A stretch of 12,181 nucleotides of DNA, from positions 1 through 12,181 of the forward strand of contig NZ_BAAADB010000032.1 of NCBI RefSeq assembly GCF_039522025.1, written 5' to 3'. Source of the DNA: Deinococcus depolymerans (GTDB taxonomy: Bacteria > Deinococcota > Deinococci > Deinococcales > Deinococcaceae). The notes beneath the pieces were generated by a model, which worked only from the letters and a program-made list of their open reading frames with translations, was not told where the DNA came from and made no database searches. Shown here in pieces: positions 7,299 to 12,181 of this stretch (its first letter is position 1; each line of letters starts with the position of its first letter). Position numbers and translations under genes: made by a program.

Positions 7299-7434
7299 AT
7301 ACGGATTCCGTTTATTTCGTTGACAGATCGGAACACCACCGATCTGCCAACTCCACGTCCGGAACCCGTTTCTCTCCTGCTCGCTCCGCTCGGATTGAAT
7401 GGCCTTTGCAGCCCATTCAATCGGAGTCCGTCTC
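7299..7434 (+). repeat. Copy C2 of the repeat family, next to the DUF305 stop
   Basis: It begins ATACGGATTCCGTTTATTTC. It has GTTGACAGATCGG pairing with CCGATCTGCCAAC (one mismatch), then a middle about 20 bases shorter than in B, then GATTGAATGG…CCATTCAATC and CGGAGTCCGTCT. On the minus strand its hairpin end starts about 9 bases after the TAA of the DUF305 gene, so it probably forms that gene's 3' end. Confidence 0.8.
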
Positions 7435-7442
7435 AGGCGTTC

Positions 7443-8030
7443 TTACAGCCCGCGTTTGCTGAGCCAGGTGCGGAAGCCGAGCATCTCGGTGGCCTGGGCG
7501 GTGATGATGCTCCGGGCCAGCGTGAGGACACGGGCGTCCTGTCCGCGCTGCAGGGCCAGGTTCGCCATGTCGATGGCGGACGCATGGTGCGGCAGCATGC
7601 CCTGCACGAACGCCACGTCCGGGTTGCTGGCCTTCCGGACCGAGTCGGCCATGCCGGTCATGCGGCCCTTCATGTGGTTGGCCATGGCGCTGTTGCTGCC
7701 GAGGCCCTTGAGGAGACTGTTCATCTGGGTGATCTCGCGGGTCTGGTCGCGGATCACGGCGGTCGCCCAGGCTTTCACGGTCGCGTCCCGGCTCAGGGGC
7801 AGCGCGGCGCGGGCCATGTCCACGGCCATCTGGTGGTGCGGGACCATCATGCTCAGGAAGGCCCGGTCGAACGCCTGTCCCTGCAGGTGGGGCAGGTTAC
7901 CCAGGTCGGACGCGCCCGTTCCAGTCGCGGCGTGGTGCATGCCGGGCATGGCGGCCTGCGCGGACGGGCCGCTCAGGGTGAGGGCCGTCAGGGTCAGGGT
8001 GATCAGGGAGGCGCGGAAGGTGGCTGTCAT
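7443..8030 (-). CDS. Secreted DUF305 protein with two HH motifs
   Basis: A 195-residue protein. Residues 1-26 are a signal peptide (hydrophobic LITLTLTALTL, then SAQA before the cut), so it is exported. The mature part has two related halves, with MMVPHHQMAVDM at 61-72 and MLPHHASAIDM at 145-155; it also has MHH at 31-33. DUF305 proteins are ferritin-like helical bundles, and members such as CopM bind copper; the paired His and the Met residues fit a metal-binding role, but the metal here is inferred. Start ATG at 8030, with AGGGTGA just upstream on the minus strand; a TTTACA -35 (8063-8068) with a poor -10 lies in the gap shared with the divergent kinase gene. Repeat C2 follows the stop. Confidence 0.85.
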   Translation of the reverse strand: MTATFRASLITLTLTALTLSGPSAQAAMPGMHHAATGTGASDLGNLPHLQGQAFDRAFLSMMVPHHQMAVDMARAALPLSRDATVKAWATAVIRDQTREITQMNSLLKGLGSNSAMANHMKGRMTGMADSVRKASNPDVAFVQGMLPHHASAIDMANLALQRGQDARVLTLARSIITAQATEMLGFRTWLSKRGL

Positions 8031-8038
8031 GCCGTCAC

Positions 8039-8068
8039 CCTAGAGAGCGCCTGTTCAGCTTGTGTAAA
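8039..8068 (-). promoter_or_regulatory. Possible DUF305 promoter
   Basis: TTTACA (8063-8068) is a good -35 on the minus strand. The nearest -10 is TCTAGG (8039-8044) after 18 bases, a poor match. It lies back to back with the kinase promoter, so one regulator bound between them could control both genes. Confidence 0.3.
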
Positions 8069-8084
8069 GCGGGGGCCGCGGTGT

Positions 8085-8113
8085 TCGACAGCGGCGGGCA
8101 CCTGGGATAGCGT
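8085..8113 (+). promoter_or_regulatory. Leaderless promoter of the histidine kinase gene
   Basis: TCGACA (8085-8090, 5 of 6 matches) is followed after 17 bases by TAGCGT (8108-8113), then 6 bases and the GTG start at 8120. Transcription would begin at or next to the GTG. Confidence 0.6.
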
Positions 8114-8119
8114 GGCGGG

Positions 8120-9232
8120 GTGCGCCTGTTTCCGCGTCTGCTGCTCAGTCACCTGGCCGTGATCACGGCCATGGGGACCGTGCTGGTCCTGACGGCCGAG
8201 CTGGCCGCGCACCCGTTCATTCAGCGTCACGTGGACGAGATGGTCCGGCAGATGGGCGGGGCGGGGGCCGGCATGCGCGAGGACCTGAGCCTGGGCATGC
8301 GCCAGACCCTCACGCGGGCGCTGCTGACCGCGCTGCCGCTGGCGCTGCTGGTCGCCACGGCGACCGCCTGGATCGCGGCGCGCCGCGTGACGGCCTCGGT
8401 CCGGTCGCTGCAGGCGGGCAGCGCCGCGCTGGCCAGCGGCGAGTACAGCCGCCGACTCCCGGAGTCCGGTCAGGACGAACTGGCCGACCTGGCGCACAGT
8501 TTCAACGTCATGGCCGGCACCCTGGCGCGGGTGGAGCAGGGCCGGGTGGACCTGATCGGGAACGTCGCGCACGAGTTGCGTGCGCCGGTGGCGGCTGTCC
8601 GCGGGTACGTGGAGGCCACGCAGGACGGCCTGATGAGCAGCCAGGACGCCATGAGTGCCATCCACCGGGAGCTGGGCAGCCTGGAACGCCTGGCGCGCGA
8701 CCTGAGTCTGGTCAGCCGCGTGGAGGCCGGGCAGGTGGACCTGTGGCCACAGGTGACGGACGCGCGAACGCTGCTGGAGCACGCGCAGCAGCGCTTCGCC
8801 CTGCCCTTCGAGGAGCGGGGGGTGACGCTGCGGGTCGGGCCGCTCTCCCCCATCCCGGCCTCCCCCATCCCGGTCTGGACGGACCCGGAACGCGCCGCGC
8901 AGATCCTGGGCAACCTGCTGGGCAACGCGCTGCGGCACACGCCGCCGGGTGGGCAGGTGCAGGTCAGCGCGCACGCCCGGGCGGGCCGGGTGCAGATCAC
9001 GGTGCAGGACACGGGGTGCGGGATCGCGCCGGAGCACCTGGAACGCGTGTTCGAGCGGTTCTTCCGGGCCGACGCGGCCCGCACGCGCGGCGAGGGCAGC
9101 GGCGTGGGCCTGACCGTGGCGCGCGGCCTGGCCCGCGCCCTGGGCGGCGACCTGACCGTGCAGTCCACGGTGGGTGAAGGCAGCACGTTCAGCTGGACCC
9201 TGCCCGCGCCGGGCGAACGCGACCCCGGCTGA
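8120..9232 (+). CDS. Membrane sensor histidine kinase (HAMP type)
   Basis: A 370-residue sensor kinase. Transmembrane segments lie at about 7-28 and 68-87, enclosing a short periplasmic loop (29-67) with Met41, 45, 52, 60 and His31, 37, which could bind copper-like ions. HAMP covers about 88-140. The phosphorylated His is H151 in NVAHELRAP. In the ATPase domain, the N box is ILGNLLGNALRHTP (262-275), G1 is DTGCGI (297-302), the F box is FERFFRAD (311-318) and G2 is GSGVGL (327-331). A 15-bp tandem duplication adds SPIPA/SPIPV at about 243-251. The GTG at 8120 was chosen because the first membrane segment begins there and a leaderless promoter fits. It is divergent from DUF305; its partner is probably the regulator at 6084. 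Confidence 0.92.
   Translation: MRLFPRLLLSHLAVITAMGTVLVLTAELAAHPFIQRHVDEMVRQMGGAGAGMREDLSLGMRQTLTRALLTALPLALLVATATAWIAARRVTASVRSLQAGSAALASGEYSRRLPESGQDELADLAHSFNVMAGTLARVEQGRVDLIGNVAHELRAPVAAVRGYVEATQDGLMSSQDAMSAIHRELGSLERLARDLSLVSRVEAGQVDLWPQVTDARTLLEHAQQRFALPFEERGVTLRVGPLSPIPASPIPVWTDPERAAQILGNLLGNALRHTPPGGQVQVSAHARAGRVQITVQDTGCGIAPEHLERVFERFFRADAARTRGEGSGVGLTVARGLARALGGDLTVQSTVGEGSTFSWTLPAPGERDPG
8845..8874 (+). repeat. 15-bp tandem duplication in the kinase gene
   Basis: CTCCCCCATCCCGGC is followed directly by CTCCCCCATCCCGGT, so two 15-base units differ only in the last base. The frame is kept and SPIPA/SPIPV is encoded, in the loop just before the N box. It is probably a slippage product. 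Confidence 0.85.
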
Positions 9233-9249
9233 ACGGTTCTCCCGGCGTC

Positions 9250-9407
9250 ATACGGATTCCGTCTGTTTCCCTGACAATCCGAGACAGCACCGGGTGGCCA
9301 ACGCCACGCCCGGAGGGGCGTTTCTCTCCTCCTCTGCGGAGCAGCTCTCCGAGTCGCAGCCGCTCGGATGGAAGGGCCGTTGCAGCCCCTGCAAGCGGAG
9401 TCCGTAT
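9250..9407 (+). repeat. Copy D of the repeat family, between kinase and cat
   Basis: It begins ATACGGATTCCGTCTGTTTC and ends CGGAGTCCGTAT. The middle matches copy B (GGAGGGGCGTTTCTCTCC) and copy A (CTCTGCGGAGCAGCTCT). The two hairpins have diverged: the first is replaced by CCGAGACAGCACCGGGTGG and the second is GGATGGAAGGGCCGTTGC…, with weaker pairing. The end overlaps the cat stop: on the minus strand the cat gene reads TGA-TACGGACTCCG. The element fills the gap between two convergent genes. Confidence 0.8.
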
Positions 9408-10057
9408 CAGACCGGGGCGGGACCGAGCAGGCCGGGGTCGTCGAGGAGGGTCTGCACCCGGCCGAAGTACTCGGCGACGTGGCGGCCGTCCATCAGGGCG
9501 TGGTGCACCTGCACGGACAGCGGCATGGTCAGCCGCCCGTTCTGCGGCGTGAAGCGCCCGGTCGTGAGGCGCGGAATGGAGTCCGGCGGCGTCAGGGACT
9601 GCGCGTGAGTGATGCCGGTGAAGGCCAGCCAGGGCAGGCTGGACAGGTACAGCAGTTCGTCCTGGCCGGGCGTGATGCTGACGTGCGGCTGTTCGCGGCT
9701 GGCGCGCAGGGCGTCGGCCGCGCCGCTCAGGAAGGTGGGGGCGTGCGGGCTGTACGGCAGGGCGCAGAAGCGGAACAGCTCGTCGTGTTCCTCGGCGGCG
9801 GTGACGGAGGGATGCACGACGTCGTGCTCGACCACCTGCTCGCCACGGATGCGCCAGCGGAACGGCTGGAATTCGTTCGCAGCGCGCGCCAGGACGTAGG
9901 TGGTGGCGACCATGAAGGACGCGCCGCGCTCCCGGACTTGGGCGTGGAAGGCGGTCACGTCGACCGGGGCGGTCACGTTGAAGTCCGGCTGGGTGTAGGT
10001 TCTGAACAGGTTGAAATGATGACGGCGGGGCCAGGTATCCAGTTCCAGAATGCGCAC
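9407..10057 (-). CDS. Chloramphenicol acetyltransferase (CAT type A) family protein
   Basis: A 216-residue protein, the normal CAT length. CAT moves an acetyl group from acetyl-CoA to the 3-OH of chloramphenicol; many distant family members act on unknown substrates. The catalytic motif is QVHHALMDGRHVAEYF (183-198), with His186 as the expected base and Asp190 as the structural Asp. The N-terminus (RRHHFNLFRTYTQPDFNVTAPVDVT, 11-35 in the protein, given in part) and FVVATTYVLARAAN-like region (48-61) also fit. The GTG at 10057 was chosen because it gives the family length; earlier codons run into the par promoter. TACGCT lies 7 bases upstream (10065-10070), so it may be leaderless. It is divergent from parA. 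Whether it gives drug resistance cannot be told. Confidence 0.85.
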   Translation of the reverse strand: MRILELDTWPRRHHFNLFRTYTQPDFNVTAPVDVTAFHAQVRERGASFMVATTYVLARAANEFQPFRWRIRGEQVVEHDVVHPSVTAAEEHDELFRFCALPYSPHAPTFLSGAADALRASREQPHVSITPGQDELLYLSSLPWLAFTGITHAQSLTPPDSIPRLTTGRFTPQNGRLTMPLSVQVHHALMDGRHVAEYFGRVQTLLDDPGLLGPAPV

Positions 10058-10064
10058 GGGGGGC

Positions 10065-10070
10065 AGCGTA
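10065..10070 (-). promoter_or_regulatory. -10 box of a possible leaderless cat promoter
   Basis: TACGCT on the minus strand stands 7 bases before the GTG start of the CAT-family gene. The -35 position is poor. The parA promoter lies about 27 bases away on the other strand. Confidence 0.35.
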
Positions 10071-10096
10071 GCGCGCCGCCGGGCCTGCGGGCACGG

Positions 10097-10125
10097 TTGA
10101 GTAGGTGTGTACACATGTGTACACT
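10097..10125 (+). promoter_or_regulatory. Leaderless promoter of parA-parB (TTGAGT-17-TACACT)
   Basis: TTGAGT (10097-10102) and TACACT (10120-10125) are 17 bases apart, and 6 bases separate the -10 from the ATG at 10132, so the transcript should start at or next to the A of the ATG. An 18-bp palindrome fills most of the spacer and the -10, so a bound protein would block RNA polymerase. Confidence 0.7.
10107..10124. promoter_or_regulatory. Perfect 18-bp palindromic operator with two TGTACA cores
   Basis: GTGTACACATGTGTACAC is its own reverse complement. It contains two TGTACA hexamers (10108-10113 and 10118-10123) 10 bp apart, about one helical turn. TGTACA is the known core bound by YefM antitoxins, and Phd operators are similar. 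The gene it controls encodes an N-terminal Phd/YefM domain. Autorepression is therefore the natural reading. Confidence 0.75.
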
Positions 10126-10131
10126 TCAGGC

Positions 10132-10905
10132 ATGACGTCGAAACGGGTGGGTGTGCGGTCCCTGCGGGAGGAACTGCCGGAGGTGCTGCGCGAGGTCAGC
10201 GAGACGGGTCAGCCGGTCACCGTGACCCGGCACGGGCAGCCGATGGCGACCATCGTGCCGGGCGTCCCGGCGCCGATGTCGGCGCGGCCGCGCATCATCG
10301 CGCTGACCTCGCTCAAGGGCGGGGTGGGCAAGACGACGCTCACCATGCACCTTGCGGCGGCCATCGCGCAGACCGGAGAGGCGGTCGTCGTGCTGGACGC
10401 CGACGAGGAGGTCAGTGCGCTGCGCTGGCAGCAGCACGCGCAGGCCGAGGGGGTCACGCTGCCGTTCCGGGTGCAGGCCGCCGACCGCAACAGCCTGATG
10501 CGGCAGGCGCGGCAGCTGGCGCAGGCCGGGCAGACGGTGGTGATCGACACGCCCCCGAACAACCGCGAGGTGCTCAAGAGCGCCGCGACGGTCGCGGACG
10601 TGGTGCTCGTGCCGGTCCTGCCGACCGGGATGGACATCGACCGGCTGGCGACCACGCTGGAACTGCTGGCCGACCTGGAGGCCGCGTTGCCGCGCTTCAA
10701 CTACGCGATCGTCCTCAACCGCTTCGACGCCCGCAAGGGCATGGCGCACGAGGCGAACGCCGCCCTGAACAGCCACCCGCGCCTGGAGACGGTCGTCCGG
10801 TCCCTCAGCGCCTACGAGAAGGTGTTCGGCGGATCGCCCACCGAGCTGGCGCAGTTCCGGGAGATCTGGGACGAGATCCTGGGCGCCATGGGCGGTCCGG
10901 CATGA
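10132..10905 (+). CDS. parA: ParA partition ATPase with an N-terminal Phd/YefM antitoxin-type DNA-binding domain
   Basis: A 257-residue protein. Residues about 4-43 (VGVRSLREELPEVLREVS, then GQPVTVTRHGQPMATIVP) follow the Phd/YefM antitoxin fold: an initial strand, a helix, GxPVxVTRHGxPxAxIVP. After a short linker comes a ParA/MinD-type ATPase: deviant Walker A KGGVGKTT (62-69), A' VLDAD (87-91), Walker B VVIDTPP (136-142). Larger ParA proteins use an N-terminal HTH to bind their operator; here the Phd domain seems to do this. The antitoxin's C-terminal toxin-binding part is absent and no Doc/YoeB-like toxin is nearby. The ATG at 10132 was chosen over the in-frame GTG at 10105 because the latter lies inside the operator. 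It overlaps parB by ATGA. Confidence 0.92.
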   Translation: MTSKRVGVRSLREELPEVLREVSETGQPVTVTRHGQPMATIVPGVPAPMSARPRIIALTSLKGGVGKTTLTMHLAAAIAQTGEAVVVLDADEEVSALRWQQHAQAEGVTLPFRVQAADRNSLMRQARQLAQAGQTVVIDTPPNNREVLKSAATVADVVLVPVLPTGMDIDRLATTLELLADLEAALPRFNYAIVLNRFDARKGMAHEANAALNSHPRLETVVRSLSAYEKVFGGSPTELAQFREIWDEILGAMGGPA

Positions 10906-11801
10906 ACGCCTTCGGGCGCAAGGGGCCGCGCCTCACGAACCTGCTGGAGCGCGCGCAGTCGTTCACGGCGCAGGACGGGGCCGGCGTCCCGCAGGGCGCC
11001 CCGCAGACGCTGCCGCTGGACCTGATCGTGCCCAACCCACGCCAGCCGCGCCGGCACTTCGATCCGCAGCAGCTTCAGGATCTGGCGGCCAGCATCGCCG
11101 AGCGCGGCGTGCTGCAACCGATCATGGTGCGGCCCTCGGGGGAGCAGTTCGAGATCGTGTTCGGCGAGCGGCGCTACCGGGCGTCCCGGCTGGCCGGGCG
11201 GCGCGAGATCCCGGTGATCGTGCAGGCCATCTCGGATGACGAACTCGAGGTGATCGCCACCCTGGAGAACCTGCAGCGCGCCGACCTGAACCGCTTCGAG
11301 GAGGTCACGGGCAAACTGACGCTGCTGGCGCGCACCCTGAATCTGGATGTGCAGGAGGTACCGGCGCACCTGCGGCAGATGCGTGCCAACCCGCAGGCCC
11401 ACCCGGAGGACGTGCAGATGACCGAGCAGCTGTTCGCGCAGCTGGGCGGCGAGCAGTGGGTGTCGTTCGTGGTGAACGGCCTGCCGGTCCTGGCCCTCAA
11501 AGAACCCATGCGCGCGGCGGTCGAGCGCGGCGAACTGGCGTACTCCAAGGCGCTGCTGATCGCCCGCGCCCCCGCTGCCCTGCACGCGGAACTCGTGTCG
11601 GAGGCGGTGGCGCAGGACTGGACCCAGGCGGAGGTCCGGGCGCAGATCCGTGCGCGGCAGAACCCCCGCCCGGCCGCAGCCGGCGACACCCTGCGGGACC
11701 TGCGACGTCAGCTGTCACCGGCCCGGCTCGCGGTCCTGCCGGAAAAGCAGCGCGCGAGGGCCGAGCGCCTGATCGCGGAACTCGTTCAGCTGCTCTCCTG
11801 A
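10902..11801 (+). CDS. parB: ParB/Spo0J-family centromere-binding protein
   Basis: A 299-residue protein that would bind parS-like sites and, with ParA, segregate the replicon. The N-terminal region has LPLDLIVPNPRQPRRHF (37-53), the CTP-binding GERRYRAS at 88-95, and ENLQRADLN at 122-130. The central helix-turn-helix part (about 135-225) is diverged, with a stretch at 150-185 that I cannot align from memory, and then LAYSKALLIARAP (212-224). The C-terminal part (260-299) is a basic helix of the dimerisation type. Start overlaps the parA stop (ATGA), so translation is coupled. The TGA stop lies inside an 18-bp palindrome. No canonical parS is seen in the window. Confidence 0.92.
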   Translation: MNAFGRKGPRLTNLLERAQSFTAQDGAGVPQGAPQTLPLDLIVPNPRQPRRHFDPQQLQDLAASIAERGVLQPIMVRPSGEQFEIVFGERRYRASRLAGRREIPVIVQAISDDELEVIATLENLQRADLNRFEEVTGKLTLLARTLNLDVQEVPAHLRQMRANPQAHPEDVQMTEQLFAQLGGEQWVSFVVNGLPVLALKEPMRAAVERGELAYSKALLIARAPAALHAELVSEAVAQDWTQAEVRAQIRARQNPRPAAAGDTLRDLRRQLSPARLAVLPEKQRARAERLIAELVQLLS

Positions 11802-11815
11802 ATATCGATATTCAG
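11798..11815. promoter_or_regulatory. Perfect 18-bp AT-rich palindrome at the parB stop
   Basis: CTGAATATCGATATTCAG is its own reverse complement and contains the parB TGA. Outside it, GCTCTC (11792-11797) pairs with GAGAGC (11815-11820), extending the stem with one unpaired base. No T-run follows. It may be a terminator for parAB, an operator for a downstream gene, or a centromere-type site for ParB. Confidence 0.6.
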
Positions 11816-12083
11816 AGAGCGGGAAGGAGTGACCGCCCCAGACCCGTTGCGCGATCACGGGCGGCGCGACCTGAAGGCCGCCGCGACCCGCCCGGACGCC
11901 GACTCCTCGGGCCTATCGCGCAGCGGCAGGTGCGCGCCCGTATTCGGTCATGGGTGCTCCTGTTGCCCCACCCCCACCTGCCGGGTCGCGTGACTGGCGG
12001 TGTAGAGCTGATCCGGAAATTATCCGCTGCTATTTCTGTTCCTATTTGCGTATTCATCGAGTGAAAGGTAGTTGGCTGGAACT
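11802..12083. other. Gene-free stretch after parB with an AT-rich segment
   Basis: After the palindrome the sequence is GC-rich to about 12000. A frame beginning GTG at 11828 runs to a TGA at 11992-11994 but ends in Cys/Pro-rich sequence that does not look like a protein. From about 12010 to 12062 the base composition turns AT-rich (ATTATCC, CTATTTC, CCTATTTG, GTATTCATC), unlike the rest of the window. No promoter can be assigned with confidence. Confidence 0.4.
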
Positions 12084-12181
12084 ATGCCCGACAGGGAACG
12101 CCTTGAGGCCGTGACAGCCACGCTCGCAGCGTCCAAACGCGATCGGTCAGCCCAATCGCCATCGCCGGTGTGCGCTGGAGG
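12084..12181 (+). CDS. Possible start of a protein running off the right edge
   Basis: An ATG at 12084 opens a frame of 32 codons without a stop (MPDRERLEAVTATLAAS, then KRDRSAQ…), cut by the window border. A weak GGA lies 3 bases upstream. The first half looks like an amphipathic helix, as at the start of many tyrosine recombinases or replication proteins, but there is too little to name it. It may be spurious. Confidence 0.3.
   Translation, partial: MPDRERLEAVTATLAASKRDRSAQSPSPVCAG

Larger units (their letters stand above)
6765..7442. other. ~680-base gene-free block holding repeats B, C1 and C2
   Basis: No frame here shows a protein family pattern; the frames present run across palindromes and differ between repeat copies. 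The block holds the 5' region of the response regulator, copy B, a 189-base unique stretch, and the back-to-back copies C1 and C2. In the unique stretch a possible minus-strand promoter (TATCCT at 7050-7055, weak ATGAAC -35 at 7073-7078) could serve the regulator, giving a leader of about 280 bases that contains copy B. CCCGGG-GTTA-CCCGGG lies at 7125-7140. Confidence 0.55.

Noticed and set aside
6854..7434. CRISPR array
   Set aside because: The repeats are long, few, in both orientations and of variable length, with no regular spacers and no cas genes.
7065..8162. 365-codon plus-strand frame across the repeats and DUF305
   Set aside because: It runs through palindromic repeats and antisense to the DUF305 gene, with no protein pattern.
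3478..8235. CACGTG cores as possible canonical parS sites
   Set aside because: Occurrences near 3479 and 8229 lie within genes and lack the TGTTTC/GAAACA arms of parS.
10105..10131. In-frame GTG start for ParA nine codons upstream
   Set aside because: It lies inside the operator and -10 region and would need transcription to start upstream of the best promoter; the Phd domain begins after the ATG at 10132.
10132..10905. A real toxin-antitoxin module next to parA
   Set aside because: No small toxin-like gene (Doc, YoeB or RelE type) is present on either side; only the antitoxin-type DNA-binding part exists.

Overview
The window looks like a piece of a Deinococcus genome, possibly a secondary chromosome or megaplasmid. 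Evidence: high GC throughout the genes; several genes with a TANNNT -10 box about 6 bases before the start codon (leaderless transcription, known to be frequent in Deinococcus); a TerD-family protein, a DUF305 protein and a family of small intergenic repeats; and a ParA/ParB operon near the right end. The genus is my inference. I could run no search.

Layout. Left edge (1-547): a promoter with a perfect -35 drives a ~270-base untranslated leader on the minus strand whose last bases (TTTGGAG) match the expected 5' end of 16S rRNA, so an rRNA gene probably starts at the left border; a second promoter lies upstream. Next, on the minus strand, is a short type IA topoisomerase (topA, 548-2584). It is divergent from a TerD-AIM24 fusion gene (2776-4152), which converges on selO, a protein AMPylase (4428-5933, minus). 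An OmpR/PhoB-type response regulator (6084-6764, minus) lies upstream of selO, separated from it by a perfect hairpin. A ~680-base gene-free block packed with repeats follows. Then come a secreted DUF305 protein (7443-8030, minus) and a divergent sensor histidine kinase (8120-9232, plus) with a Met/His-containing periplasmic loop; with the regulator these may form a metal-response set. A CAT-family acetyltransferase (9407-10057, minus) is divergent from parA-parB (10132-11801, plus). The right 380 bases hold an 18-bp palindrome, an AT-rich stretch and the open start of a possible further gene.

Two things stand out. First, the ParA ATPase carries an N-terminal Phd/YefM antitoxin-type DNA-binding domain instead of the usual HTH. 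Its leaderless promoter is overlapped by a perfect 18-bp palindrome containing two TGTACA hexamers, the core bound by YefM-type antitoxins. This suggests that an antitoxin fold has been recruited to autoregulate a partition operon. Second, a ~157-bp repeat family (four near-complete or trimmed copies plus two partial ones) has its hairpin end placed exactly at the stop codons of three genes and 9 bases after a fourth. The element apparently serves as a portable stop-plus-terminator, and its ends look like a MITE with TA flanks.
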